DNA of 64,000 nucleotides from Margaritispora aquatica (taxonomy: Eukaryota > Ascomycota > Leotiomycetes > Helotiales > Discinellaceae), in NCBI GenBank assembly GCA_007644065.1, contig VJWN01000001.1, positions 820,340-884,339 of the forward strand, in the 5' to 3' direction. A program made the translations under genes and the position numbers. The number at the start of each line of letters is the position of its first letter. The first letter of the stretch is position 1. Positions 35,601-48,284 of this stretch are shown piece after piece. The notes beneath the pieces are model-generated. The model was given only the letters and a program-made list of their open reading frames with translations, was not told where the DNA came from and made no database searches.

Positions 35601-37099
35601 TCTCGCTGACCTCACCATTAGCAGCAGCTAGATCTTTGATTTCGGCCGAGTATTGGAAGTTGATGTAATCTTGTATATCTTGAAGTTCTTCCATGGTCAC
35701 TGCCGCTGGGAGCATGGTCTCAACTGTAGTGTCCTCCACACTCGATGCCAATTTGAGGTTATCATACGTTCTCTCAAGAACATTTCGTTTTTCCAGAAGA
35801 GCTCTGAATTTGAGATCAAGTTCAAGCACACGCCAAAGATCGTCCTGGTTAAGCAGCTTTTCGGCGCTTACAGTAGTTTCTTCGTGGTCTTGATCGCCGC
35901 GAGACTTGGTCTTCTTTGCATGGATCAGGTAATCCTTGCGGTGCTGGAAAACGTATGGGACTTCGACCTCATCGACAACAAAAAATTCCAAGACTTTACT
36001 AATTGCTCGTGTGAATGGCACTCGCAGATCGTTGTGTAGTCCTTTCTTAGGCCAAATGAGCTCCGTAATCCAAGTAGCTTCCTCCTTGAATTGAGTCTCG
36101 GATACCTGGAGGTTTTTATATGCCATACGTTCCAATTGAAATCTTTCAGGTTCGTCTGCCTTTCGGATGGCATTATCAGCTTCTGTCAATAGCTTTTCTG
36201 CTAGTTGTGAAGGTTCGAAGACATCCTTGAGTTCGAGGTTATGCTCCCCAGATTCCCTTGTGGCAGCTTCTTCTTCGAGTGCCAGCGCCCAATCGTAATC
36301 CTCTCCATTGCCAAAAATGGCTTCCATATCATCCAGCGCATCTTTGTCTAGACCGGTGGCTTCCGCACCTCCCGTGTAGCCTCTCTCTCTCGGCCGAGCT
36401 ACCTCCAGCTCCTCTTGATGTCTTTGCCTTTCATCCTCATCTTCGAGTTCATCTTCTTCAATGAAATCTGCAAACTCGTCGCGTTGATGATCTGGTCTGG
36501 AAAACCCTCTGGAGGTGTCGTGTTGGATATCATCTTCTTCGTCAGAGAATATCTCCTCTAAACCACGCTCACGATGCTGGTCAACGTCTTCTCGGTGTCC
36601 ACGCTTAAGACGCTTGAGTTTTGGCTGCTCACCATCAGCATCTACAGTGTTGGACCTCAAATCTTGCAATACGTACCTGAGCTGCAGTCTTGCGTTCCCA
36701 CTCAGGAATTGCTTCCCCAATGAGATCCAAATCTTCTTCATCCAAGACAGCCTCCTCCTCCTCACGCTCTGCACGCCTCCTTTTCTTGTCCTTCCGGCGA
36801 CGACGTTCTCGTTCCTCTACCTCATCCTCGTCGTCGTCAATGATAAACCCCTCCCGTACCTATATACTACTCATCAGCTCTGCTGCGCGAACCAAACAAG
36901 AGTCTAAATCTGACAGGGTACATACTGCGCGAGCTGCCTCTTCATCATCGTCATCATCTTCTTCTTCGCTGGAATCGTCAAGTTCGCCATTGGCGGTTGC
37001 CTTGCCATTTCTTGGCTCTCCAGTGTCCTCGTCAAAGGACTCATCGTTCTCTTCGTCATCGACATCTGCCTCCCCGTGAATCAAATCTCGCATGCTCAT
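32698..37099 (-). CDS. SPT6: Transcription elongation factor SPT6 (histone chaperone)
   Basis: Travels with RNA polymerase II, reassembles nucleosomes behind it and binds the phosphorylated linker of Rpb1. Exons 37099-36926, 36859-36677, 36624-33000 and 32942-32698 give 1408 residues, normal for fungi. The N-terminus is extremely acidic ([12 protein letters not shown]) with basic blocks ([14 protein letters not shown]) and the conserved [13 protein letters not shown] that is formed at the exon 2/3 junction. Then follow the helix-turn-helix and YqgF-like regions ([17 protein letters not shown]), the HhH region ([16 protein letters not shown]), the S1 domain ([27 protein letters not shown]) and the tandem SH2 ([35 protein letters not shown]). 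The last exon supplies the end of the second SH2 ([22 protein letters not shown]). Divergent from the MAPKK gene. Confidence 0.96.
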
Positions 37100-38632
37100 T
37101 TTGTCGGTTTGTAAGAATTTGCAAGGGAAAGAAAGTTGGATGTAGCAGTAGAGAATCAATGGTAGGCTTCTTAAGTAGTTCCTGAGAAGCTACTAGGGCC
37201 AGAATTGATTAGGTGAAAGTGAATTGGCAGCACTTCGTTGCCTGCAACTGCGAGGGAGGCTCTGCGTTCGATAAATCGCGTCTGAGCATCCCGTCACCAA
37301 GATATTTACGATCACGTGCAGAACTGGCCTTGGGGCAAGGCTAGGTATTGATGCCTAATGGTCAAGGCACCAGAGTTTCGCTTTTGGTTCCCTTTCCCCT
37401 GACCTGTGCATGGAGGGGCTACCTGCTTGGCTCGAAGTACCAGTACAAGTACCTGTCACGCACGCCTGTACAGTTCTCGCTTTCTATCCATCCCGCCACT
37501 ACTCGTTTGTACGAGTACGCTAGCTCGATCGAGGCCAGCACGGAAACATGAAGCCAGGTACTTGAGGTAAGGTATATAAAAATGAAAAATGGGAAATATT
37601 TTCAATGGATACCTAGGTACGACTGTAGTCAAAGTGGTACACAACACAAAGCCGCCCCCATAGAAACGTATCTACATGAAGTACTTCAACATCCTGTTCA
37701 CGGTCACTGACAGAAACGGGAATATCAAGTGTAAGATATTGGTGAGAATCAATATTCGAGAAGTGTGAAGTTGATTGACCAGCAGTCTAATTGGGTAAGT
37801 CTACTCCAATAACATATCGTCAAGCATGTCAATTTGCTTCTATAAGGAACTTGAATGTTTTAAGCAATTTGAACCCTGCGTTACTTACTGAAGCCAAGCT
37901 GGAACAGGTCCCGTTTCCCTCCTATCGCTGCCCAATATCCTGATGAAAGCTAAAATGATGAGACACCTGTTTGTTTGGTGACTGAAATTGATATGTCCAT
38001 GTCACTCACTTCACTGGATTGGATACCTACCTATCATACGATATAGTAGAGTATTGCTTTCAGGATTAGTGGCTCGCTCTCAACTGAACTGCCTCTCGCC
38101 TCTCTTCTCTCCAAATCCTTACTAGTCTCGTTCTCATCTAAAGTAGATATTGTATGCGAACGAGAAAAGGCCAAAAGGTCCAAGTCCAAGTCCAAGCAAG
38201 TCCCTTTTCCCCACGTTCCTGGCTGGTGTAGCGCCGAGCGCCAATCGACTGAGTAGTAGCCGCTTCACCTTGCGGGCAGACCACCACCACCACAGACCAC
38301 ACTGCACAGGATTAAGACTCTTGACAACCGCCAGAATCTGCAACCTCTTCTGCAGCCTGAGAATTTATTACCATCTCAAGTCCGAACTACGAGAAACATC
38401 TACCGTTGTATCTCATTAGGATCTTTTCTTTCAAAAACAACCATTGCCGCACTGCCTTAACAAACCATCACCAAAGCACGGTACACACGATTCAGGGACC
38501 CCTCAATTCTCCCACCTCCCGTACATTAGACGCCCAGTTGAACAAACTGTCCGAGGCGAACTCGATCCAACAACACCAAAAACAGAAAGATCGGAAGGCA
38601 TTTCAGTCCCATAATCCGAGATCATCGCCATC
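37100..38632. promoter_or_regulatory. Long divergent upstream region of SPT6 and MAPKK
   Basis: 1.5 kb between outward-facing starts. The MAPKK side (38080-38632) is pyrimidine/CA-rich like a long 5' leader and contains an upstream ATG at 38154 opening a short frame of 25 codons ending in TAG; such an element could lower translation. A cluster of AGTACC/GTACAAGTACC words lies at 37435-37462. No other gene seen. Confidence 0.45.
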
Positions 38633-40424
38633 ATGTCTTCGGGTATAGGTTCAGGGCGCACTTTAAAGCGAAAGAATGTCAAAGGTCTCGCACTTGCAGC
38701 TCCTGCGCCGCGAGCAGTAGCACCATCCGACAATGATATTCAGCTTCCAGGAGGCGGTAACGATAACGCGAGGCAGACCGCACAGCTTGAAATTGGAATA
38801 GAATATAAGTTGGATCTGAAAAGAGAGGATTTGGAGGTGCTGAAGGATCTCGGTCATGGAAATGGAGGGACCGTGAGCAAAGTGCGACATATGGCAACAG
38901 GAACAGTCATGGCAAGAAAGGCATGCAAACCAAGATCTGAACCCTGGCAGATGCTGACTATTGTCCTTTCAGGTCATACATGTTGAAGCTAAGAAGGAAA
39001 TGCGTCGTCGAATTGTTAGAGAGCTTCAGATTATGCACGATACTAACTCGGAGTTTATCGTCAACTTTTATGGCGCCTTTTTGAGCGACACGAACGATGT
39101 TATCATGTGTATGGAATATATGGATGTTGGGTAGGTCAAAGTCTCGGTCTTCTTTATTGCTCTACTAAATGTTGCATTAGTTCTCTGGATAGGATCTCAC
39201 GCGTGTTCGGACCCGTACGAGTCGACGTGCTAGGCAAAATTGCAGAGGCTACACTTGGTGGGCTCACATATCTTTATACCAAGCATCATATCATGCATCG
39301 AGATATTAAGCCCTCTAATATCCTGGTGAATTCTAAGGGTCAAATTAAATTGTGTGATTTTGGAGTTTCGGGAGAATTGGTCAACTCTGTCGCAGATACG
39401 TTCGTCGGCACATCTACATATATGGCGCCAGAAAGAATACAGGGTCAAAAGTACACGGTTAAGTCTGATGTGTGGAGTTTCGGATTGTCCATTATGGAGT
39501 TAGCTATTGGCAAATTCCCATTCGACGCAAGCGAGCATCTCTCCGATGGTGACGGAGCACCTTCCGGAATTCTCGACCTTCTACAACAAATTGTTTACGA
39601 ACCAGCACCCAGACTGCCCAAGAGTGAGGCTTTCCCTCAAATCCTTGAAGACATGATCCAGAAATGTATGTCCAAGGCACCAGAAGAGAGGCCAACACCT
39701 CAAGAACTCTTCGTAAGTAAAATCACGGCAAGACTTTCAGACTTAGCTCATAAAATTATAGGAACGTGAGCCTTTTGTACAAGCTGCAAAGCGCACACCA
39801 GTAGATCTGAGGGATTGGGCTGTGAGTCTGATGGAGAAAGACAATCGCAAATCACATCTTGCTCCACAACTATCTCCGTCAACTCAATTGCTCCTACGTT
39901 CTGGCGATTCTCCAACCAGCGCACCCTACTCTTCCAACTCGCCAGACTACTCTTCTCTACCCACACCTACATCAGGCGACATCCCAATTGGGGGTGGCGA
40001 TGTGCGCTCAGCTGTCACGTCACCACAGTATAGCGATCTCAATATCCAGCACAGCCGATCACCGACAAAGAACGGGACAAGCAGTTTAGGACGAGCATCG
40101 GGTGCCCCATTCCATCCAGGTCTAGGCTCAAGGAACGCAACCACAAATTCCGTTCCAAAACTGACCACGCTGAATGCACCAGACCACAATTCATCCAACG
40201 GACCGTCAAGTGCCAACGCTGCGACCTTCACAACCACAACTCTTGCCATGCGGCCCGCGCCGCCTGCAGGGCCACTACCACCCCCACCCGTCCCACGAAA
40301 AGAAGCTTCAGATCTCGATCTCAAGAAGGAAAGCAGACGACAAGGCGCAACGTTCGGTAACGGCATGTACAACTCAGGCGGCTATTCCAACAATGGCAAT
40401 AGTTCCAATCAGTACTATGATTGA
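38633..40424 (+). CDS. STE7: MAP kinase kinase, STE7/FUZ7 type
   Basis: Dual-specificity kinase that activates the Fus3/Kss1-type MAPK in fungal mating, filamentous growth and (in pathogens) infection signalling. Exons 38633-38920, 38973-39130, 39181-39712 and 39762-40424 give 546 residues. Intron 1 uses a GC donor (AAG|GCATGC) and CTTTCAG acceptor; the protein then reads MARKVIHVEAKKEMRRRIVREL, the invariant VAIK-equivalent region. The N-terminus has KRKNVKGLAL, a MAPK docking-type basic motif. Catalytic loop HRDIKPSNILVN and DFGVSGELVNSVADTFVGTSTYMAPE (activation loop with Ser/Thr sites) are complete. The C-terminal ~140 residues after ERTPVDLRDWAVSLM-like KRTPVDLRDWAVSLME are a Ser/Pro/Gly-rich tail usual for fungal Ste7 orthologues, ending SNNGNSSNQYYD. 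Confidence 0.94.
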
Positions 40425-40981
40425 GCGCGAACTTGAGTCCTGATGGTTTTTTGCATATTCAAATCCACATTTCGGTATAGCAAGCATTCTCCCGGCGTCA
40501 GTATCGTATCACCCCCAAATGTTCAGAGTCTATGGCCATGAGCAGTTCGCGATCTTATATTCTTGTTTGGATGGCATGTCAAATTTTGTAGCAGCAGCGG
40601 TGGTCCTGAGTCCTCATTTGTAGAGGAGAGAAGATATGGAGATTTGGAGATTTGAGAAGGGGAGTTTGAGAGCATACAAGCAATTGAATTTTCTTAGGTA
40701 GGAAATGAAATGGAAGCAAGTTAGGCGTTGCTCCTGGTGGGCGAATATCTTAGACAATCATCTACTTAACTAAAGACTCGGGTGGTTTTACAAGTGTAAC
40801 CTTTGGTGACCTGTCTCTCATGACTTTGACCTCACGATCCAGGCATGATACGGGTCAATTCTTCATGTGGGTGTTTTCTATATCCGCCACAACGCCTAAG
40901 TTTCAAGGTAAACCGGCTTTTTCAACCAGTCCAAGTACGTAATGCAATATCTTTTAACCTTTCTCCACGCCCATTCTCACT
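40425..40981. other. Intergenic between convergent MAPKK and HAD phosphatase genes
   Basis: 0.56 kb of 3' flanks; purine-rich 40620-40700. No feature recognised. Confidence 0.5.
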
Positions 40982-42647
40982 CTACTCTGCCTTCCCACTG
41001 CTCAGCACGCCCTCGGCACGTCCCCTGGTATCACTCGTCTCATCACCCCTCTCAATCCTGCCCACGAACCCATTCTCGAGGATCTCAATCAGCTCATCCA
41101 ATCTGGCCACACACAGATCCGTGTGTTCATGTTCAGCAAGATGTGCGTTGACCTCGTTCACTAGTAATACTGTTGCTGCACCTGCTCGGTACCCAGCTGT
41201 CATGTCGTCTATTGAGTCACTTTATCTTTTCGTCAGCTCTGTCAAAAATCTGCTTCTCGTCTCTAATACAACTTCCAGAAGTCATGAAAACCAAGCGAAG
41301 AAGGGGAATCATTAAAACATACCCAACCATAATCAAGCCCCTCCCATCACCCACCTGCGCACCTTCCTCTCCCTCCATCACAAAGCCCCACTGCTTCGCA
41401 ATATGCAGAATCCCGGCCGGGCTCGGCTTCGGCGGCTTGAAGTCCCTCGTGACGATCGGCTCGAACGTTTGGCCCGGCAGGAACTTCTCCAGCAGGTGAT
41501 TGACCGGCGCGTCGAAGTTCCGCGTGCAGATGCCCTTGGGAAGCGAGCGAGACTCGAGGTACTCCATGAGAGGCAGCAGGCCGGGCTGTGGTGCCTGCGA
41601 CGCCATGGCCGAGGACTCGATGGCGCGGATCTTGGCGAATGCGATTTCTTGCTCCACGGCCGGGAGCGCGTGGATGTGGTCGAGGATGTCGATGGATTTG
41701 TCGATTCCGATTGCGGCTGTGGTGGGTTAGTGAGGGGTGTTGGAGAAGTGATGGGCGAGGATTCGAGATGGGAGGATGAGATGATTCTTGAGATGTGTGT
41801 TTGAAGCGTCTAGTTCTTGAATCTTGTCTCGTAAAGATCTGCGTGCAAGAAAGACGAAGTGATGGTCCTGCCCAGAAAAGCTTACCTCGAAATTGAGCGA
41901 ACATCCAGGTTTGGGGGAGACTAAGGTGCCATGTTAGCTGGAATGTGTGTTGTTGGCAGTAAGTAGAAGTTAAGATATTTGGATGAAATTGTAACAATAC
42001 GGGAATATGGGAGATGGCGATCTTGAGGTTGGACCTGGCAAAGAGAACAGCATTTTTGTTATTTTGTAGCAACCCTTTGGGTGTACTTTTTGCTCCATGG
42101 AACTCAAATGCACGAGCACGATGCGGGAGATAACCCTTTAAGCAAACGTAGCGAGAGACTTCTCAACTGAATTTGGACTGAGCAAAAACTCGGTCACACT
42201 TTCGAGTATGATAGGCACCTTTTTAAGCTCACAAACTGAACACTAACTGTCGTAACATGCTGACTTCAGCTAAATCTCAAAGCCTCTCTTAAGTCTTTCA
42301 CCCTTCGAGAATATATCACACTTGTACATCTCACTTCTGACATCTCCATGCTCTCTCTTGAACTTGAACACAAACAAAATACCAACACCACCCGACAAAA
42401 TTCAACCAAATAAAGAAAGCAGCCACCAAGACGAAATAAGAACCTACCAAAGCGTCCCATCCACATCGAAAACCACGCCCTTCAATACCTGACCCTCACC
42501 CTCACTACCCTGCTTAAGCGGCTTAAACCGTCTCGGCTCTTTCAATTTCTGGCTCGTCATCGTGAACTCTCTCCTCGCACTGCTCCTCACTAGCACACTA
42601 ATATGTGATGTTCTTGTAGCTTTGACAAAGATAGAGCGGTAGAGCAT
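40982..42647 (-). CDS. HAD-superfamily hydrolase (phosphoglycolate phosphatase-like)
   Basis: Phosphatase of small metabolites; exact substrate not decided by sequence. Exons 42647-42448, 41920-41886 (35 nt), 41716-41323 and 41219-40982 give 288 residues in phase. Motif I VVFDVDGTLC is formed across intron 1 (DGTL|C LPQTWMFAQFR), followed by AAIGIDKSIDILDHIHALP. The cap region reads FAKIRAIESSAM; motif II/III correspond to SLPKGICTRN and KPPKPSPAGIL (Lys), and motif IV is GDSIDDMTAGYRAGAATVLLVN at the last splice junction. The C-terminus is a helix rich in Glu (ARLDELIEILENGFVG). Intron 1 is 527 nt, about ten times the local norm. The first ATG (42647) gives a basic, possibly mitochondrial N-terminus (MLYRSIFVKATRTS); an internal Met at about residue 30 could make a cytosolic form. 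Confidence 0.85.
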
Positions 42648-43166
42648 AGGTAGTCTCGGAAGGTGGGAGCCTGGTATCGATGTTGTTGTACGTGTGAAGG
42701 CTGGCAGCTTCTGAAGAAAGTTAAGAGAATGGGGGGGTTGGCTTACGTAATGAGGTTAGAAACCAAATGTTACCTATCTACGCTATTTTGCCATGACTCG
42801 AATTTGAGAATGATATGTAGGATTAATACAAGTGAGGTCAGTACATTGTTATTTACTCAGTCCAAAAATATGCCCCATGAGATGTTCAAATTCAATCCCA
42901 AAGGGAGTTGACTAGCTACTTGAAATCTAGCAAATTCCCTTACATAGATATCGACTTTGATTTAGTCCATGTTTTGAATTGTGTGGTCTACTTAACACTA
43001 CAAAGCTCATAGATGAAACAAGTCATCAATCATGGCAGATTCTTGCCTCCAAAAAACCGCTCGATGCGCCGTACAATAATCCCATCCAGTCTCACATGCG
43101 CCCCAGTCCATCCGTCGTCATATTCCCTTTTTACCCATACAGCAAAAGAATTATAATACAGAAAGC
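42648..43166 (-). other. Intergenic: HAD phosphatase promoter and ISWI 3' flank
   Basis: 0.52 kb between two leftward genes. Nothing beyond short open frames is seen. Confidence 0.5.
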
Positions 43167-46100
43167 CTACTTCTTCTTCGACCTGCTGCCCTTGCCCTTT
43201 GGAGCGGATGGTGCTGGACTTGAGTTTGTCGACATCACACTAGAAGCTCGGGAAGATGGGGCAGCAGAGTTTGCTTTACTACCAGCAGCGGATTTGACAT
43301 TGTCTAAGGCTTTGTTCTGCTATTAGTTAGCATATGTGATTTTCAAGCTTATTCGTAGAAGCTCACCTTGACACCATTTTTAGACTTCTTCTTGGCTGGA
43401 GCCATTCCAAGAACACTATCCTCGTCATTCTCATCATCTTCGGGCTCTCTCTTGCCTTTGCCGTTAGTACCGTTGGCACCCTTTGGAGCGGTGGCATCTT
43501 CGAACTCGCGGGCAACTGTCGTAAGAAGAGTAGTGCATCGTCTACTAATCTCGATAGGAGTGCGGCTGAGGAAAAACCAGTCGAATCGGAACAGAGGACT
43601 ATCCCGAATCTCGTCTCTGATGCGCTCAAAGATGCCATCACTATCCACTCCATATTTGTCTAGTAGGACGAGCAAGAATCGGTCTTCTTCCTCCGTGTAA
43701 ACCTTCTTGTTGGTGGTGGATACTGAATAGTTGATCTTTAATTGCTGTAGTGGTACACGATATTGTTGCATTTTCTTGCGCAACATCTTGCGTTGGTGCT
43801 CTACTTTGCGAGTCTTCTCCTCTCCAGCTTCAATCAAGCTGATGTACTTGCTATAGTCAGCGATCTCTGAGTATCGTTGCCAAAAGACTTTAGCATAAGC
43901 CTTGATTTCTTCTGGGGTCTTGCTATCGACTTCATCTGCAATTAAATCATAGTCCTTCCGACCATATTTTGCGGAACCATTGATGAACTGTTGGAAATCT
44001 CTTCGATTCCAATCTGCAAAACCTTGTTGAGAAAGTGACTGCTTCGATTCCAGCTCCTCCTCGTTCAAAGGTGTGGCATTGTCAATTTCGGCTTGTTCAA
44101 GAGCACGATCGTCCTCACGTTCTTCTAAGTCTTCATCTGTGCCTTCCGCAAGAGGGACTTTGTATCCAATCTCTTTGCGGTGATATGCTGTCTCCCGATC
44201 CTGGAGATCACGGAGGGCTGGTGGAAAGAACTGGTAATCGTGGACAGTGACCTGCTTAGGAGCACGCGGTGCCTTGGGTTTAGTATCTGCAGTTCGACCA
44301 CCAGTGGATAGTGCTTGCTTATAATACTTGTCCATGGAATATGACTGCTCCTTTCGCTCTCGCTTGGCAGGATTGATCCAATTCATTCCGATTTCTTTCT
44401 TCCGGTTAGTAAAGTCTTGACCGTTCCACTCATAGGCCGATTCCGAGGTGAACTTTTGCAAATCATCGATACCAAGTTTCTCATAACGGGCGTTGAGCTC
44501 TGCAGTACGCTTTTCACCATGCCTTAAAATCTCGTCAATGTCATCATCGTTAAGCTCGCCGCCCTTCTCAGCAAGTGCTCCGAGTGGGCCTTTCGAGTTG
44601 AATACTTTCTCAGCACCATGCTGGATCATATTGAGCAACTCGTCCTTGTTAGCTGCTGCCTTTGCTGCAATCTGTGCGCGACCTTGCTGAATGACAAGTT
44701 GATCAAGACGGAGCTTTTGCGCTGCACGTTCCAAGACCTTCTCCTCAATGGCATTCTCCGTCACAAATCTGTACACAACAACCTGTTTTGTCTGTCCAAT
44801 TCGATGAGCACGATCCATAGCCTGCAAATCGGCCTGAGGATTCCAATCACTATCGTACAGGACAACGATATCGGCACTAGTCAAGTTGATACCAAGACCG
44901 CCTGCACGAGTTGTGAGAAGGAAGACAAATTTCTCAGAATCTGGCTTGTTGTAATCATCAATAGCAGCGATACGGTCTTCATGGGCCGTTCCACCATCAA
45001 TGCGGCAGTACTTAAAATCTCGAAACACGCAATAGTCTTCGAGGATGTCAAGCAGACGGCTCATCTGTGAGAAAATAAGAACACGACTGCCAGCCTTCTT
45101 TAAGCGAACAAGAAGTCTGTCTAGCATCACCATCTTGCCTGCGTTGAAAACAAGATGCTCATCGGTCGTATATGGCGGTCCTGGCTCAGCACCCTCAAAC
45201 AAATAGGGATGATTGCAGCACTTTCGAAGTTGCATGACAATGTTGAGGAGACGGGTCTTTGACTCCCGCTTTCCGCCAGCTCCATTGACTGCATCGATGT
45301 CCTTTTCCAAAATCTTCTTGTACCACTTCACCTGCATATCTGACATGCCAATGTACAGATTGACTTCCTTCTTTGGAAGCAAGCTCTTCTCGACGTCACT
45401 CTTGACTCGTCGAAGCAAAAAGGGTCTTAGAACTCGATGGAGTTGCTGAACCACGGTGTCTTGGTCCTCACCTTGGCCCGAGAACCATTGGTCAAATGCC
45501 TCAGCATCGCCAAAAACATCAGGGAGAAGGAAATTCAACAGAGCCCAGAGTTCGTGAAGATTATTCTGAAGTGGCGTACCAGTAATCAGCAGTCGATTTC
45601 GCGAATTGAATAAACGAATAACTTGAGCGAGTGACGACTCTTCATTCTTGATGCGATGGGCCTTGCACTTTGTTAGCTAATATATTCAGCGTGAGGAAAT
45701 TTGACCCTTCGCATACCTCATCTATAATGATATATTCCCAAGCAAACTTTTTGAGGTGAGACTTTTCCCTCAAAATCATCTCGTAACTCGTAATGCAAAC
45801 ATCAAACTTTTCGTCGATCAAGCGCTCATTGATAAGTGTCGCTCGCTCATCCTTTGCACCTTGTAAGACCAGCACATTAACTTCAGGGGTCCATTTTGCA
45901 AATTCTCGTTTCCAGTTGTCGAGTGTGGACTTGGGTACTACCACTAGATGCGGACCAGTGATGCCCATGATGTGTCTCAAGTAGCCAAGAAAGGAGATCG
46001 TCTGGAGGGTTTTCCCAAGACCCATCTCGTCTGCAAGAATACCCGAGATACCATTCTCATGGAGAGAAATCAGCCAGTTCAGTCCTTGAACTTGGTAATC

Positions 46101-46927
46101 ACGCATCACTCCGCCCTTTACGAATCCTGGGGACTCTCGAAAGACTGTTTCGGCAGAGCCTCCAACCTTTTCATCTTTCAATAGCTCTGCATCTTCCTCT
46201 GCCTCAGTCCGCCGGGCTTTGCCATTGGCCGCGCCACCTTTTCGATCATGGACTTTCTTAGCCTTCTCTGCCGCTGCATTTTGGCGATCGATTTCGACCA
46301 TAATCTCCTTGATGCGCGGATTTGGATTAGTCTCGATAAAATGTCGGAAAAGATCTGTCAAGCCGAGTAAATATCTAAATCGTCTAATTGAGTCGTCTTC
46401 CTTTAGACAAACTATATTAGCAGTGAAATCCACCCAATGCTTGTAAAATGTACCTTATTTTCTCCCAAAACGTCGTGCTTTTTGCCAAAAACACTCCGCC
46501 GAAGTTGAGTCGCCTCGGATCTGCGTTTTCGTCCATCGAAATTGACTGGCTCGCCCATAACACTGCTGGCTGTCGTGTTGGGATTCGTATCAGAATCTTC
46601 TGTGAAATCCGGGGTGTCGTCCATTTCCTAGAGAGAGTTAGTAAAACGGTTGGGTATTTGTGAATTCCTCAATTTCGATTTCTTCAAGGGAGCTTTTCTG
46701 TGTAGAACAAAAACTATGCAAAGAAAAATAGACACGCGAAAGAACGGTTTGCATTGCAGGCAGAGGGCTTGAATGTAGAGACGCGTTGAAAGCTCCCTCA
46801 AGATGCTGATCAAAAAAGAATCGCATCATACCATTGGATCAACGGGAAGCTGTTGGAGAGGCTCTGAGGCTTCTGCCATTGACGTGTCTGTATCTGCGCC
46901 GCTGGCGCGAGAAGAGCGTGGTTTCAT
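43167..46927 (-). CDS. ISWI-family chromatin-remodelling ATPase
   Basis: SNF2-type ATPase that slides and spaces nucleosomes (Isw1/Isw2/SNF2H). Exons 46927-46832, 46627-46454, 46400-45717, 45661-43367 and 43316-43167 give 1132 residues. Exon 1 starts [10 protein letters not shown]. The conserved [27 protein letters not shown] is restored by an intron ending CTAAAG, since the nearer ATATAG would create a stop. Helicase motifs: [16 protein letters not shown] split by intron 3 (IIIDE|AHRIKN), [36 protein letters not shown]. After these come the HAND, SANT and SLIDE domains ([52 protein letters not shown]) that define ISWI. The Lys/Ser-rich end (GKGSRSKKK) is on the last exon. Isw1 versus Isw2 cannot be told reliably by eye. 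Divergent from the gene at 47463. Confidence 0.95.
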
Positions 46928-47462
46928 TATATTCGTAAATCACCCTGTAGGGCGTGTATCTTCGGTCCGTACTGTCGGAGCTGCTTCTTGTTGGCCTATC
47001 TTCGTTGAGAATATGCTCCAAGATTCGCCAGTCGCGTTTCCAAACTATTCGAGATAGTTGGGAGAAGTGAGAAATATGTGTTGAAGACGTAGGTAAGTTG
47101 CTGTTTTTTGAGCAGTCGCGCTCAACTTTGGCAGCCCTGGAGGTGGAATAGAAATGGGGCGGCTACACTAGACCATATTGGGAAACTTCGGCTTCCTGGG
47201 GTTCTGTTGGAGTGGGACAACTCTTCATCTCCATCCTGCAGTCGAAAGACAAACAAATCTGCTCAACGTCTGCATCAAAGCAACGGTTGCTTAGTTTCAA
47301 TTCTATTGTAGATTCTTATTTCATTCTCGCAGTCAAAGATACAGAATCTGCCAACCTCGTCGCCTCGAGCCAAGTTCAATCAAGAACGCCTCAATCTGCA
47401 GCCTCCCGATTGTCCTGCTGACGAGCACCTACCTGTCTTTGACCACGAACAATCTCTTTACC
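46928..47462. promoter_or_regulatory. Shared divergent upstream region of ISWI and DUF4588-like gene
   Basis: 535 bases between outward-facing starts; no specific element identified. Confidence 0.45.
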
Positions 47463-48284
47463 ATGGACTCTATGAGAAGCTTGAATACCTCTCTGCCAGG
47501 TTCTACAACTAGTAGGCCGCAGGCAGATCCTCCAGAGCAGCTTCTCTCGGCCTTCAAAGCCGCCGCTTTGTCTGTAACGAATTTATACAAGAGCGCTGCT
47601 GCAAATCAAGGGCGGGCGCGGGTGGAAGGTTATCAGGACGCCTTGGATGAACTTCTAGCATTTCTCGACAAGCAGGACATTGGTTTGAGCGATGGAGAAG
47701 GTTGGCGAGTTAGGAGATGGGCAACGGAAAGGCTCGATGGCAGGGAGGTCTCTCAGAGCGTGGACAGTGACGACGATGTGTCAGAGAAGACCGAGAGAGG
47801 ATCATCGCCAGTTTTACAGAGATCGCAGAGTGCTACTCGCACACCACCGGTGTCAATACCAGTTCGTACAGCATCGCCAATACAATCAGAACCTCAACCA
47901 ATACCTGTGATCGTCACACCGAGCAGCGAAGATACACCAGTCAGCATGGTACCTCCTCAAAGCAATTTTTCGTTTCGCTCTTCCCATTCTTATCCGCAGG
48001 ATGCAGATATCATCCTTACCGATCTCGAGAACTCAGAGAACGCTCGAACACAGTCCCACGATGGATCTGGCGTCTCAGCGAATACAGCCGGCATCACAAT
48101 TTCCCGGCAGTCACGAGCCAGGCACAATAACAATTCGACACGACTTGGCACGAGACCATCGAACTCTATTGGTAGAGGCGCAGGGCAGAAACGGAAGATC
48201 AATTTTGGGGAATTTTTCGATATTGGAAACCTAGGGCATAAAGATGGTGGTGGTGGGGGTGGAAAGCGGGGCAAATATGCGTAG
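47463..48284 (+). CDS. Conserved fungal protein, DUF4588 (HAPSTR1/C16orf72)-like
   Basis: Single-exon frame of 273 residues beginning MDSMRSLNTSLPGS. The ordered part is about residues 20-100: PPEQLLSAFKAAALSVTNLYK, then GYQDALDELLAFLDKQDIG and GEGWRVRRWATERLDGR. This pattern (short helices around LYK and GYQDAL.DLL) resembles the fungal relatives of DUF4588, the family of human HAPSTR1, an adaptor partner of the HUWE1 ubiquitin ligase; I recognise it only from pattern, so the link is tentative. The remaining ~170 residues are Ser/Pro/Thr-rich and probably disordered, ending in a basic/Gly stretch with AGQKRKINFGEFF and GGGGGGKRGKYA, which could be a nuclear localisation region. The start chosen is the first ATG in a good context (ACCATGG). 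Confidence 0.72.
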   Translation: MDSMRSLNTSLPGSTTSRPQADPPEQLLSAFKAAALSVTNLYKSAAANQGRARVEGYQDALDELLAFLDKQDIGLSDGEGWRVRRWATERLDGREVSQSVDSDDDVSEKTERGSSPVLQRSQSATRTPPVSIPVRTASPIQSEPQPIPVIVTPSSEDTPVSMVPPQSNFSFRSSHSYPQDADIILTDLENSENARTQSHDGSGVSANTAGITISRQSRARHNNNSTRLGTRPSNSIGRGAGQKRKINFGEFFDIGNLGHKDGGGGGGKRGKYA

